Assembly (NCBI GenBank): GCA_027484985.1
Contig: JAIXRW010000008.1
Coordinates: forward strand, 1 to 64,000
Origin: Rhodobacter sp.
GTDB lineage: Bacteria; Pseudomonadota; Alphaproteobacteria; Rhodobacterales; Rhodobacteraceae
DNA: 64,000 bases
Reading direction: 5' to 3'
Shown: in pieces, positions 39,401-47,099 of the stretch
Position numbering within the stretch: the first letter of the stretch is position 1
Layout of the letters: each line of letters opens with the position of its first letter
The notes under the pieces: model-generated
Told to the model about the DNA's origin: nothing
The model's database searches: none
What the model saw: only the letters and a program-made list of their open reading frames with translations
Made by a program: the position numbers and the translations under genes

Positions 39401-40396
39401 CCGCGCGCCGTGACGCTGACCCGGTCCGTCGTCTTCGGTGCGCCGGATGTGGTGTTGCTCGACCTGCCGCAGCTTTCCGAGGACCAGCCCGCGCATCGGC
39501 CGATGGTCGCGGCCCATGCGGTTCCCTGGCCGGGCGAGATGGCGGTGTTCCGTAGCCCCTCGACGGATGGGTTTGCCTTGCTGACCACCTTCGGCAGTCG
39601 CGCCCGGATCGGCATGCTGGTGTCGGATTTCTTTGCGGGCCCGACCTCACGCTTCGATCTCGGCAACGCGCTTGTCGTCGATCTGGCCTCCGGCACGCTG
39701 GAAAGCGTCACCGACCTGACCCTGTTCGGCGGCGCCAATGCGCTGGCGGTGGAGTCCGTGCCGGGCAAATGGGAAATCGTGCAGGCGGGTGCCGCCGAAC
39801 TGATCGCCACCGGCCGCTATCGCCTGACCCGCCTTCTGCGCGGCCAGCGAGGTACCGAAGCCGCGATGGGCAACCCCACCCCGGCTGGGGCACGCGTGGC
39901 GGTCCTGGACTCTGCCTTGGCCTCACTGCCCATCGCCGAGGCCGATCTCGGTCTGCCGTGGAACTGGCGCATTGGTCCCGCGGCGCGGTCCGTCAATGAC
40001 GCCAGCTACACCGCGCTGGCCTTCACGCCAGCCGGTCGCGGCCTTGTGCCCTTCGCGCCGGTGCATGTCGCGCAGCCGTGGCGAACAGCGCGCAGCACGG
40101 GCGATCTGACGATCCGCTGGACGCGGCGGTCCCGCGCGTTGGTGGCCGATACCTGGGAACAGGTCGAGGTGCCGCTGTCCGAGGACCTGGAAAGCTACGA
40201 CGTCCAGATCCTCGACGGGGCAGCGGTCAAGCGCACGCTGACCAGCAGCACGACCTCCGTCCTCTACACCGCCGCCCAGCAGACCACCGACTGGGGCGCA
40301 CCGCTGGCCCCCGGTCAGACACTGGCCGTCCGCATCTACCAGCTCTCGAACCGCCTCGGTCGCGGTGATCCCGCTGCCGTCACCCTCCAGTTCTGA
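36431..40396 (+). CDS. Baseplate megatron protein with TIM-barrel domain (GTA gp15-like)
   Basis: A 1321-residue protein. The Gly/Ala-rich N-terminus (VLGAVGTAIGGAFGGAILGFSGAAIGG) has a membrane-active look. VVPRLYGRMRIGGNIIWATDFREETK is the tail hub start. Residues ~430-780 form the GTA TIM-barrel-like domain (IGYAADWSEYFGHH, DFVGIDNYLPLSDWRDG, KPIRFTELGCPAIDRGTNQPN, PECAAWTWDARPYPFFP). A putative tail domain with LRGQRGTEAAMG ends the protein. It is the central hub/host-contact protein of Rhodobacter-type tails; whether the barrel still has glycosidase activity is open. The Pro/Gly-rich length is normal for the family. Confidence 0.9.
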   Translation: MATLVLGAVGTAIGGAFGGAILGFSGAAIGGFIGSTVGSVVDSWIVSSLAPAQRIEGARLDTLRITSATEGAVVPRLYGRMRIGGNIIWATDFREETKTTTQGGGKGGGGGKVKTTEYLYYASFAVALCEGPITGIGRVWADGKAMDMTGVTWRWYSGNEVQTADPFIVAKLGAANTPAYRGTAYVVFEDLALATFGNRLPQLSFEVFRPLADPDTAESLTRAVTLIPASGEFTYATDAIRKGSGGATVAENLNALPDQPDIVVALDRLQAMAPAVESVSLVVAWFGNDLRAGFCKVKPGVEVATKATTPANWSVNGVSRASAHLVSRDAEDRPVYGGTPADFAVVQAIQEMKARGLRVTFYPFLLMDVPPGNVLPNPYSANAATPGQPAFPWRGRITCSPAAGFAGSVDKTGTAATQVSALFGAATPGNFNVSGESVSFTGSPSDWGLRRMVLHYAHLCAVVGGVDAFLIGTEMPGLTTIRSGASTYPAVTAFKTLAADVSSILGAGTKIGYAADWSEYFGHHPQDGSGDVYFHLDPLWSDANIDFVGIDNYLPLSDWRDGFDHADALESWPAIYDRAYLQANIAGGEGFDWFYASAADRSAQIRTSITDGAAGKPWVFRPKDIRAWWTNPHFNRPGGVESGTPTTWVPQSKPIRFTELGCPAIDRGTNQPNVFFDPKSSESFTPYFSRGWRDDAIQRAYLEASYLYWGDAANNPISAIYGGRMVHVPECAAWTWDARPYPFFPELTDVWTDGPNWRLGHWLTGRLGAVSLAALVRHLCLRAGMPEALIDVSGLWGAVEGYAITALEAPRSSISTLARHFGFDAIETEGMIRFVMRGRASSITLTHDHLVAAREGEALELVRAQETELPQALKWQVARADEDYDAALVEARRITVDTTRIASESFPMAIPPEEAERRCRRALMEAWIGRESGTFRLPPSRLALDPADVIRLLHDGREIELRLVSIADSDGRGMEAVRQDRAAYDLPPGDPRAVTLTRSVVFGAPDVVLLDLPQLSEDQPAHRPMVAAHAVPWPGEMAVFRSPSTDGFALLTTFGSRARIGMLVSDFFAGPTSRFDLGNALVVDLASGTLESVTDLTLFGGANALAVESVPGKWEIVQAGAAELIATGRYRLTRLLRGQRGTEAAMGNPTPAGARVAVLDSALASLPIAEADLGLPWNWRIGPAARSVNDASYTALAFTPAGRGLVPFAPVHVAQPWRTARSTGDLTIRWTRRSRALVADTWEQVEVPLSEDLESYDVQILDGAAVKRTLTSSTTSVLYTAAQQTTDWGAPLAPGQTLAVRIYQLSNRLGRGDPAAVTLQF

Positions 40397-40409
40397 AGGC
40401 CCGCGCCCC

Positions 40410-41879
40410 ATGTCCGATACCTCTACCCATCTCGGTCTGCCGTATCTTCTGGCAGCCCAAGCCCAGAAGCATGTCACCCACAACGAGTCCCTGCGCCTGC
40501 TCGATGCCATGGTTCAACTGTCAGTCCTCGACCGGACGCGCACCACGCCCCCGGTCAGTCCCACCGATGGCGACCGCCACCTCGTGGCATCGGGCGCTAC
40601 GGGGCTCTGGGCGGGGTGGGATCTGAACGTTGCCTTCTGGGTCGATGGCGTCTGGATGCGCCTGGTGCCGCGCCCCGGCTGGCTGGTCTGGATCGCGGCG
40701 GAACAGGCTTTCGTCGTCTGGAATGGCAGCGCTTGGGATCCTGTCGGCGTGCCGCAGGATGTGTCTGACGCGATCTTCAGCCTCGTCAACGACGCCGATC
40801 CGACGAAGAAGGCGCTGTTTTCGCTATCGGGGATTACCACGGGTACGACCCGAACCTACAGCCTGCCGAACACCTCGAGCGAACTGGCTATCCTCGCGGG
40901 CACCCAGACCTTCACCGGCAACAAGACTTTCTCCGGCACGATGACCGCCTCGGGCACTGTCACAGTCTCGGCGGCCTCGGCCAGCATTGGCACGGCGACG
41001 ACAACCGCCACCTACGGCATGGGCACCGGAGCGACGACGACCGGCGTGACCAAGACTGTCAACCTCGGCACCGGCGGCGCATCCGGATCGACCACGGTCG
41101 TCAACATCGGCTCGGCCACGGCAGGGGCCGGGGGCACGACGGTGGTGAACACGCCGACCGTCACCTTCGCAAATGCGGTGACGCAGGTCGGCATGCCCCA
41201 GGCCAACTTGACCGCCCAACTTCTGGGTCTCGGTGGGGCGACAGCCGACAGCTACAATCGCGTGTCGGTCAATACCCCGGCACTGCTGTTCAACAACGCA
41301 GGCACCGGGATCGAAGCCACCGTCAACAAGGCCGCCGCCGGGAACGATGCAGCCTTCGCCTTCAAGACCGGGTTCTCGGCCCGGGCGCTGATCGGCCTCT
41401 TGGGCAACGACGATTTCAGCTTCAAGGTCAGCCCGGATGGCTCGGCCTTCTTCGAGGCAATCAGGATCGACCGGACCAACGGTCGACCGACACTGCCGCA
41501 AGGAGCCATCCTAGGCAACCTGGCCGCTGATCCTGCTGGTCGCGCCGATGGCTGGATCTGGTTCAACGCCACCGCCCAGCGGCTGCGGGCGCGGGCCGAC
41601 GGCGTGGATTTCAACCTCGGGCCCTACACCGGAACGGGCGTCCTCGCGGTCGGGGACAATGCGCTGGAGGCCTCGACGGTGATCGCGGCACCCGGTGTTC
41701 TGCCGACGTCCCTAATCACTGTCTCGCTCGCGCTCTCTATCGACGCGGATGAAAACAGCCCGGAATTGCTCGATCTCGTCACCCTCTGGGGCGAAGCCGG
41801 AGCCGACCAGATCATCCTCAATGCCACCTTTTCCGGCCCGACCTCGGGTCCGGTCAAAATCAACTGGAGTGCAAACTGA
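40410..41879 (+). CDS. DUF2793 tail protein
   Basis: A 489-residue protein starting MSDTSTHLGLPYLLAAQAQKHVTHNESLRLLDAMVQLSVLDRTRTTPPVSPTDGDRHLV, the DUF2793 signature found after GTA-type tail genes. The middle (about 155-270) is a Thr/Gly/Ser/Val repeat region such as SASIGTATTTATYGMGTGATTTG, typical of fibre shafts. The C-terminus has FFEAIRIDRTNGRPTLPQG and a beta-rich end. Probably a receptor-binding or fibre component. The ATG at 40410 follows the megatron stop; an in-frame start at 40365 lies inside the megatron gene. It overlaps the next gene. Confidence 0.75.
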   Translation: MSDTSTHLGLPYLLAAQAQKHVTHNESLRLLDAMVQLSVLDRTRTTPPVSPTDGDRHLVASGATGLWAGWDLNVAFWVDGVWMRLVPRPGWLVWIAAEQAFVVWNGSAWDPVGVPQDVSDAIFSLVNDADPTKKALFSLSGITTGTTRTYSLPNTSSELAILAGTQTFTGNKTFSGTMTASGTVTVSAASASIGTATTTATYGMGTGATTTGVTKTVNLGTGGASGSTTVVNIGSATAGAGGTTVVNTPTVTFANAVTQVGMPQANLTAQLLGLGGATADSYNRVSVNTPALLFNNAGTGIEATVNKAAAGNDAAFAFKTGFSARALIGLLGNDDFSFKVSPDGSAFFEAIRIDRTNGRPTLPQGAILGNLAADPAGRADGWIWFNATAQRLRARADGVDFNLGPYTGTGVLAVGDNALEASTVIAAPGVLPTSLITVSLALSIDADENSPELLDLVTLWGEAGADQIILNATFSGPTSGPVKINWSAN

Positions 41880-42625
41880 TGGCCAAACTGTCCCGCGACC
41901 TCACCACCGGAACCTTGCATCCGCGCGAAAACATCGTCGCGGGCGGGGCACTGGGTGCCCTGAACTCGGAAATCATTGTCAATGCGGACGGAGCCTCTAC
42001 CGTCACGCTCGACCTGCGCGGCACATTCAACCTGACGGTGGAACTGTCTGGCTCGGTTGACGGGGTCAACTGGGTCGTTCTGCCGATACGCCCGGTGACG
42101 GGCGGCGTCTATCTGGCCGCTGTTGCAGGGGCGGCACCGGGCCTCTGGGTCGCGGCTTGCGCTGGGTTCGCCAGGCTGCGCGCCCGAGTGACCGCCTATA
42201 CGTCGGGGTCTGCCACGGCGGTTCTGCTGGCCGCCACCGGGCTCTTGGACGACCGACTGCTGGGAGAAGTGTCCTCGAACATCGGCACGAACACAGGGGT
42301 CGCGGGTGCAGCCGTCACCCTGACCCTTGCCGCCCCCGGCGTGGGCTTGCGGCACTATCTGACCCGCCTCGCCATCGAGCGCCATGCCGCAGCCGCGCTG
42401 ATCGCAGGTGCTACACCCTCGCTCGTCACCACCACCAACCTGCCAGGTTCGCTTGCATTCTCGATCCCGGTGGAAGCGGCGGCCGCCGGGACTGTCTACG
42501 AGAAATTCACCGATCCCTCGCGGCCGATCATGGCCAGCGCCCAGAACACCGCAACCACCATCGTCGCCGGTGCCGTCACTTCCGTGATCTGGCGCATCAC
42601 CGCTCTGTTCTACGTCGCACCCTGA
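41879..42625 (+). CDS. Putative tail appendage protein
   Basis: A 248-residue beta-rich, Ala/Thr/Val-rich protein (MAKLSRDLTTGTLHPRENIVAGGALGALNSEIIVNADGASTVTLDLRGTFNLTVELSGSVDGVNWVVLPIR...). The opening resembles carbohydrate-binding or fibre-tip jelly-roll segments (VTLDLRGTFNLTVELSGSVDG). I do not recognise the family. As the last gene of the late operon, after DUF2793, a host-range or fibre role is likely. It overlaps the DUF2793 stop by one base. The phage part of the window ends here. Confidence 0.6.
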   Translation: MAKLSRDLTTGTLHPRENIVAGGALGALNSEIIVNADGASTVTLDLRGTFNLTVELSGSVDGVNWVVLPIRPVTGGVYLAAVAGAAPGLWVAACAGFARLRARVTAYTSGSATAVLLAATGLLDDRLLGEVSSNIGTNTGVAGAAVTLTLAAPGVGLRHYLTRLAIERHAAAALIAGATPSLVTTTNLPGSLAFSIPVEAAAAGTVYEKFTDPSRPIMASAQNTATTIVAGAVTSVIWRITALFYVAP

Positions 42626-42808
42626 CCTCCAGGTCAGGGGTTCCCGCAGTTTGCCGTCCAGAATGGCGGGGGCTGCTACCGGGACAGTGTGCTGGCGTTG
42701 CACGTTCGTTCTTCGGTCCGGTCTAGTTGCGGGCGATCAGCAAGGTGTAGGACACGGCGTTCGACCAGGAGATCACAGCCGATCCCCACCTTGATCCGTC
42801 CCGCAAAG

Positions 42809-42925
42809 CTAGTGGATCGCCCACCGAATGGCGTAGGCCACCACACCCAAAGACGCCACGCTGGCCAGCCAGTACAGGGCGAACCAGCCCAGTTTGCTGG
42901 CCAGCGGAGGTTTCTGCGCCGCCAT
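42809..42925 (-). CDS. DUF2474 small subunit of CIO-type bd oxidase (CydX-like)
   Basis: A 38-residue protein MAAQKPPLASKLGWFALYWLASVASLGVVAYAIRWAIH with one transmembrane helix (about 15-33). This is the DUF2474 type found downstream of cyanide-insensitive bd oxidase genes, the counterpart of CydX/CbdX. It stabilises the oxidase and its hemes in the inner membrane. It starts within the cydB stop (ATGA), so it is translationally coupled. Too short for most gene finders. Confidence 0.8.
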   Translation of the reverse strand: MAAQKPPLASKLGWFALYWLASVASLGVVAYAIRWAIH

Positions 42926-43929
42926 CAGTGATACCCCCCGACGGCCTTCACCTTGCCGCGAAACACCCAGTAGGAATAGGCGGTGTATCCGAGGATCAGC
43001 GGCACCAGCACCACCGCGCCCACCAGCAGGAAGGACAGGCTGTTGTCTGGTGCAGCGGCGTCCCAGATCGTGACGGAATGGGGCACGATATTGGGGTAGA
43101 AGCTGATGCCGATCCCGATAAAGCTGAGCACGAAGAGGGATAGCGACGCCAGAAACGGGCTGGTCTCGCGTCGTTCGGTCAGGCCTTTGAGCAGCAAGTA
43201 GGCTGAAGCCAGCACCAGCAGTGGCACCGGAATGGCCAGCAGAATATGCGGCCAACCAAACCAGCGCGCGGCATAAAGCGGGTTGAGGAACGGCGTCCAC
43301 AGACTGACCACACCGATCATCGCCAAGGTCAGGGGCGCGGCCCAGAACGCGATTGTGTAAGCCCGGCGCTGAACATGATCCTCGGTCTTCAAGATCAGCC
43401 ATGTGGCGCCCAGCAGGGCATAGCCCACCACCAGCGCCGCGCCGGTGAACAGACTGAACGGAGTCAGCCAATCCCACCAGCCACCCGCATAGGCGCGACC
43501 CTCAACCTTGATCCCTTGCACCAAAGCGCCAAGCGCCACGCCTTGGGCAAAGGCCGCGACGGTCGAGCCGAAGGCAAAGGCCCAGTCCCACAGGAACTGC
43601 CCGCGCCGTGTCTTCCAGCGGAACTCGAAGGCAACACCGCGAAAGACCAGCGCCAGAAGCATGATGATGATCGGCGCATAAAGGGCGGGCATGATGATAG
43701 AATAGGCCAGCGGGAATACCGCGAAAAGTCCGCCACCGCCAAGCACTAGCCAGGTCTCGTTGCCGTCCCACACCGGAGCGACCGAGTTCATCATTTCGTC
43801 CTTGTTCGCCTCGCCCTGCACCAGCGGGAAGAGGATGCCGACGCCCAGATCGAACCCGTCGAGCACGACATAGGCCAGCACAGCAAAGGCGATCAGCCCG
43901 GCCCAGATCAGCGGAAGATCCAGTGTCAT
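42925..43929 (-). CDS. cydB: Cytochrome bd ubiquinol oxidase subunit II
   Basis: A 334-residue membrane protein with about eight to nine transmembrane helices. LIWAGLIAFAVLAYVVLDGFDLGVGILFP is the CydB start signature, and NSVAPVWDGNETWLVLGGGGLFAVFPLAYSIIMPALYAPIIIMLLALVFRGVAFEFR is the conserved helix II/III block. With CydA it oxidises quinol and reduces oxygen without proton pumping. The cydA stop overlaps its start (ATGA). Length fits the CIO type. Confidence 0.92.
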   Translation of the reverse strand: MTLDLPLIWAGLIAFAVLAYVVLDGFDLGVGILFPLVQGEANKDEMMNSVAPVWDGNETWLVLGGGGLFAVFPLAYSIIMPALYAPIIIMLLALVFRGVAFEFRWKTRRGQFLWDWAFAFGSTVAAFAQGVALGALVQGIKVEGRAYAGGWWDWLTPFSLFTGAALVVGYALLGATWLILKTEDHVQRRAYTIAFWAAPLTLAMIGVVSLWTPFLNPLYAARWFGWPHILLAIPVPLLVLASAYLLLKGLTERRETSPFLASLSLFVLSFIGIGISFYPNIVPHSVTIWDAAAPDNSLSFLLVGAVVLVPLILGYTAYSYWVFRGKVKAVGGYH

Positions 43930-45359
43930 GCGCGTGCTCCCTGATCGTTCAGCAGGCCATCGCCATCGGCGTCCATGGCAGGGGCCGGCATGATGCCACC
44001 CGCGCGCACCGGCTCATCCACCGGCAGTCCTGGTTCGCCCGGATGCGGCGGTTTGTTCATCAGCCGGAAGATGTAAAACAGACCGGCCGAGAACAGGGTG
44101 AAGTACACTACGATGAAGGCCACCAGCGAGGTGCCGACCGCCGCCGCATCGATCGAGGACGCCGACTGTGCCGTGGTCAGCAGGCCATACACGGTATAGG
44201 GCTGCCGGCCGACCTCGGTCGTGATCCAGCCCGCCAGCACGGCAACAAACCCGGATGGCCCCATCAGGATCGCCGCGCGGTACAGCCAGGGGGCATTGTA
44301 AAGTTCGCGGCGGTAGCGGGCGATCAGGCTCCATACCCCCAGGCCCAGCATGGCAAAGCCGATGCCCACCATCAGGCGAAAGGTCCAGAACAGAATAGCG
44401 ACCGGCGGTTCCAGCGCATCGTCGATGGTATCCAGACCCGCCAGCGGCGCGGTCGGATCATGCTTGAGGATCAACGACGAAGCGTAGGGAATTTGCACCG
44501 CATAATCGATTCGCTTTTCCGTCGGGTTCGGGATGCCGAACAGGATCAGGGGTGCGCCATCAGGATGGCTGTCGTAATGCCCCTCCATCGCCATCACCTT
44601 GGCGGGTTGGTGTTCCAGCGTGTTGATGCCGTGTGCGTCCCCTGCGCCGATCTGCAAAGGTGCGACGACGACCGCCATCCACATCGCCATGGAGAACATC
44701 AACCGCGCGCCCTGATTGTTGCGGTCGTGCAAGAGATGCAGCGCGCCAACTCCGCCCACCACGAAAGCCGTCGTGAGGTAGGCCGCCAACACCATGTGGA
44801 CCAAGCGATACGGGAAGGACGGGTTGAAGATCACCGCCCACCAGCTTTCTACGATGAACTGCCCCTCGGCGTTCATGCCGTATCCGGCGGGGGTCTGCAT
44901 CCAGGAGTTCACCGATAGAATCCAGAAGGCCGACATGAAGGTGCCCGCTGCCACCATCAGCGTAGCGAAGAAGTGCAGCCTTTCGCCCACCCGGATGCGG
45001 CCGAACAGCATCACCCCCAAAAAGCCTGCTTCAAGGAAGAAGGCTGACAACACCTCGTAGCCCATCAATGGCCCCAGGACCGGGCCGGTCTTGTCGGAAA
45101 ACACGCTCCAGTTGGTACCGAACTGGTAGGACATCACGATGCCCGAGACGACGCCCATCCCGAAGGCCACAGCGAAGATCTTTTTCCAGTAATTGAACAA
45201 GTCCAGATAGACCGCCTTGCCCGTCCACAGATGCAGCCCGTTCAGCACGGCGAGGTAGCTGGCAAGGCCGATGGAAAAGACCGGAAAGATGATGTGAAAA
45301 CTCACTGTGAAGGCGAACTGCATTCGGGCAAGGTCAAGGGCAGTGATATCGGGCAACAT
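43926..45359 (-). CDS. cydA: Cytochrome bd ubiquinol oxidase subunit I (CIO type)
   Basis: A 477-residue subunit. His22 (heme b595/d side ligand, FHIIFP) and His188 (heme b558, RLVHMV) are in place, with Glu102 and Glu110 in helix III (YEVLSAFFLEA). The quinol loop is short, as in the cyanide-insensitive oxidases CIO/CbdAB. Terminal quinol oxidation at low oxygen or in the presence of NO and sulfide is expected. It follows the peroxiredoxin gene by 57 bases in the same direction, so prx-cydA-cydB-DUF2474 may be one transcript. Confidence 0.93.
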   Translation of the reverse strand: MLPDITALDLARMQFAFTVSFHIIFPVFSIGLASYLAVLNGLHLWTGKAVYLDLFNYWKKIFAVAFGMGVVSGIVMSYQFGTNWSVFSDKTGPVLGPLMGYEVLSAFFLEAGFLGVMLFGRIRVGERLHFFATLMVAAGTFMSAFWILSVNSWMQTPAGYGMNAEGQFIVESWWAVIFNPSFPYRLVHMVLAAYLTTAFVVGGVGALHLLHDRNNQGARLMFSMAMWMAVVVAPLQIGAGDAHGINTLEHQPAKVMAMEGHYDSHPDGAPLILFGIPNPTEKRIDYAVQIPYASSLILKHDPTAPLAGLDTIDDALEPPVAILFWTFRLMVGIGFAMLGLGVWSLIARYRRELYNAPWLYRAAILMGPSGFVAVLAGWITTEVGRQPYTVYGLLTTAQSASSIDAAAVGTSLVAFIVVYFTLFSAGLFYIFRLMNKPPHPGEPGLPVDEPVRAGGIMPAPAMDADGDGLLNDQGARA

Positions 45360-45416
45360 TTGGAAACTCCGGTTCGGGTGTCGGACCGCCCCCCGGGGCG
45401 AGGGGGCGGCATCGTG

Positions 45417-46043
45417 TCAGAGTGTGGTGGTCCGCAGGTAGGGGCGCACTTCGGTCCAGCCCTGCGGGAACAATGCGTGGGCCTCGGGTGTCTTGATCGA
45501 GTTGGGAATGATCACCACGCCACCCGGCACCCAATCGGCAGGGGTCGCGATGTGCTTGGCGTCCGCCGTCTGCAAGGCGTCGATCACCCGCAGGATTTCC
45601 TCGAAGTTCCGGCCCACGTTCATCGGATAGGTCATCGTCAGGCGGATTTTCTTCTGGGGGTCGATGATGAAGACCGTCCGCACGGCGGCGGTCTCGCTTT
45701 CATGCGGGTGGATCATCCCGTACAGCCGCGCCACGGCGCAATCGGGGTCGGCCACGATCGGGAAAGTGACGGCCGTGTGCTGCGTGTCGTTGACGTCGGC
45801 GATCCATTTCAGGTGCTCTTCCACCCCGTCCGTGGACAGACCGAGTGGCTTGACGTGACGCTTGGCGAAGGCCTCGGCCAGTTGGGCGGTGCGGCCTACC
45901 TCGGTGGTGCAGACAGGCGTGAAATCGCCGGGATGGCTGAAGAAGAACACCCAGTCGTCGCCGATCCAGTCGTGAAGGTGGATCTTGCCGGTCGAAGTGT
46001 CGGCGGTGAAGTCCGGGGCGGTGTCGCCAATATTGAGTGTCAT
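45417..46043 (-). CDS. 1-Cys peroxiredoxin (Prx6 type)
   Basis: A 208-residue peroxiredoxin. FSHPGDFTPVCTTEVGR holds the peroxidatic Cys45 (PVCTTE is the Prx6/1-Cys signature), and the C-terminal arm (DWVPGGVVIIPNSIKTPEAHALFPQGWTEVRPYLR) is the long Prx6-type extension. It reduces hydrogen peroxide and organic peroxides in the cytoplasm. It lies upstream of cydA and divergent from the NsrR-like gene. Coupling a peroxidase to a bd oxidase fits defence against respiratory oxidants and NO. Confidence 0.9.
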   Translation of the reverse strand: MTLNIGDTAPDFTADTSTGKIHLHDWIGDDWVFFFSHPGDFTPVCTTEVGRTAQLAEAFAKRHVKPLGLSTDGVEEHLKWIADVNDTQHTAVTFPIVADPDCAVARLYGMIHPHESETAAVRTVFIIDPQKKIRLTMTYPMNVGRNFEEILRVIDALQTADAKHIATPADWVPGGVVIIPNSIKTPEAHALFPQGWTEVRPYLRTTTL

Positions 46044-46138
46044 GTGTCGTCTCCTGTGGAAGCTTCGTGTGACCCGGCCAGACAGGGCGCCTGCGTGCCG
46101 CGCCCTTCAGGCGGTATCACCGTCAGCGGAACCCATTG

Positions 46139-46152
46139 CTGATCGGCATCAA
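46139..46152. promoter_or_regulatory. Candidate FNR-type site
   Basis: CTGAT-CGGC-ATCAA matches the FNR/FnrL consensus TTGAT-N4-ATCAA with one mismatch. It lies in the 242-bp divergent interval between the peroxiredoxin-cyd genes and the NsrR-like gene, about 100 bases upstream of the peroxiredoxin start. Oxygen control of a bd oxidase by Fnr is common in this group. Confidence 0.4.
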
Positions 46153-46285
46153 TCGGCGCTGCCGGGCCGCAAGTGAAACCGAATCGCTGGCCACCACCTA
46201 AAGCATCATTCTCCGCACAACTATTGCAGGACGATCAGAAAAGCTATATCTGTTTTGAAACTTTTTGACGCAGGAGGTGCCGCAG

Positions 46286-46735
46286 GTGCATCTAACCCAG
46301 TACTCGACCTTCGCCTTGAGGACCCTGCAGTACGTCGCCTTGCGCGATCCGGCCATCGTGACGGTCGAGGAAGTGTCGCGGGCCCACCGCATCTCCAAGG
46401 CACACCTTGTGAAGGTGTCGCACGAGCTTGGCCAGCGCGGCTACATCCAGACGATTCGTGGGCGCAACGGCGGCATGCGTCTGGCCCGGCCCGCCGACCA
46501 GATCACGGTGGGTGAGGTGGTCCGCTGGACGGAAGCGCCGCTAGAATTGGTGGAGTGCTTCAATCCCGAAACCAACACCTGCCCGCTGGAAGGTGTCTGC
46601 CACCTATCACGCGGAATACAAAGGGCTTTGCGTGCCTTCCTGTCCGTCTTGGACGACATGACGATTGCCGATATCACGGTCAATCGCGGCATCCTTCTGG
46701 ACCGGCTTATCCCTCAGCAGTCGGGCGCGCAGTAA
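46286..46735 (+). CDS. nsrR: NsrR-like Rrf2 regulator
   Basis: A 149-residue Rrf2-family regulator starting MHLTQYSTFALRTLQYVALRD with a GTG at 46286; AGGAGGT lies 7 nt upstream, whereas the upstream TTG at 46265 has none. A winged helix (EEVSRAHRISKAHLVKVSHELGQRGYIQTIRGRNGGMRLARP) is followed by Cys91, Cys99 and Cys105 (CFNPETNTCPLEGVC), the Fe-S ligand set of NsrR, which senses nitric oxide. It could repress the divergent peroxiredoxin-cyd genes. RirA/IscR-type sensing is an alternative; the spacing favours NsrR. Confidence 0.8.
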   Translation: MHLTQYSTFALRTLQYVALRDPAIVTVEEVSRAHRISKAHLVKVSHELGQRGYIQTIRGRNGGMRLARPADQITVGEVVRWTEAPLELVECFNPETNTCPLEGVCHLSRGIQRALRAFLSVLDDMTIADITVNRGILLDRLIPQQSGAQ

Positions 46736-47037
46736 ACCCGGTAAAGGGTTTCGAGCACGGCCTGCACTTCTGTGCTGGCGAGGCTGTAGTAGATCGTCTG
46801 CCCGTCTCGACGAGTCGACACGAGCCGCAGCGCGCGCATCTTGCCCAGATGCTGCGACAGGGCTGCAGGGGTCAGGTTTACGATCTCTGCCAGATCGCCC
46901 ACCGACTTCTCGCCCGCCAGCAGGGTGCACATCACCAGCAGCCGCTTGGGGTTGGCCATGGCGGCGAGCGTTGCGGAGACCTCTTCGGCTTTCGCTTCAA
47001 GGGGGTGTATAGTTTCATCAGTGATGTCTGTTTTCAT
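46714..47037 (-). CDS. ArsR-family persulfide sensor (SqrR/BigR type)
   Basis: A 107-residue ArsR regulator (ATG at 47037). Cys37 (LVMCTLLAGEKSV) and Cys103 (YRVYCAPDC) are 66 residues apart, exactly the spacing of the redox pair in SqrR (41/107) and BigR (42/108), which form a tetrasulfide bridge on meeting persulfides and then release DNA. VGDLAEIVNLTPAALSQHLGKMRALRLVSTRRDGQTIYYSL is the winged helix. It is divergent from the sulfide detoxification genes, which it most likely represses. Its 3' end overlaps the convergent nsrR-like gene by 22 bases. Confidence 0.88.
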   Translation of the reverse strand: MKTDITDETIHPLEAKAEEVSATLAAMANPKRLLVMCTLLAGEKSVGDLAEIVNLTPAALSQHLGKMRALRLVSTRRDGQTIYYSLASTEVQAVLETLYRVYCAPDC

Positions 47038-47039
47038 GC

Positions 47040-47068
47040 TTGACACTTTAGCACTTGCGAAGATACAA
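47040..47068 (+). promoter_or_regulatory. Candidate promoter of the sulfide-detoxification genes
   Basis: TTGACA (47040-47045) and GATACA/ATACAA about 16-17 bp further form a plausible sigma-70 promoter facing right, between the regulator (start 47037) and the DUF2892 gene (start 47100). AAGGAGG (47088-47094) is the ribosome site. The promoter overlaps the 5' end of the regulator transcript, so autoregulation and repression by the SqrR/BigR-type protein are likely here. Confidence 0.45.
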
Positions 47069-47099
47069 AGCAACATCACTCGTCCTCAAGGAGGCAAAA

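Larger units (their letters stand above)
2782..42625 (+). mobile_element. Siphovirus-type prophage (boundaries approximate)
   Basis: A nearly continuous run of phage genes from the Com-like gene to the last tail gene, in standard order: early replication/recombination, methyltransferases, packaging, head, tail, lysis, tail tip. The left edge is uncertain because a broken DUF2924 cassette and an orphan gene lie upstream; the right edge falls in 42626-42808 before the bd oxidase genes. No integrase, CI-type repressor or flanking direct repeat was identified within the window. Confidence 0.75.

Noticed and set aside
42626-42808. Possible attR or tail-gene remnant between the last phage gene and the oxidase genes
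   Set aside because: A minus-strand frame ends in WSNAVSYTLLIARN, and parts look like phage tail C-termini, but no direct repeat with the left side could be identified by eye.
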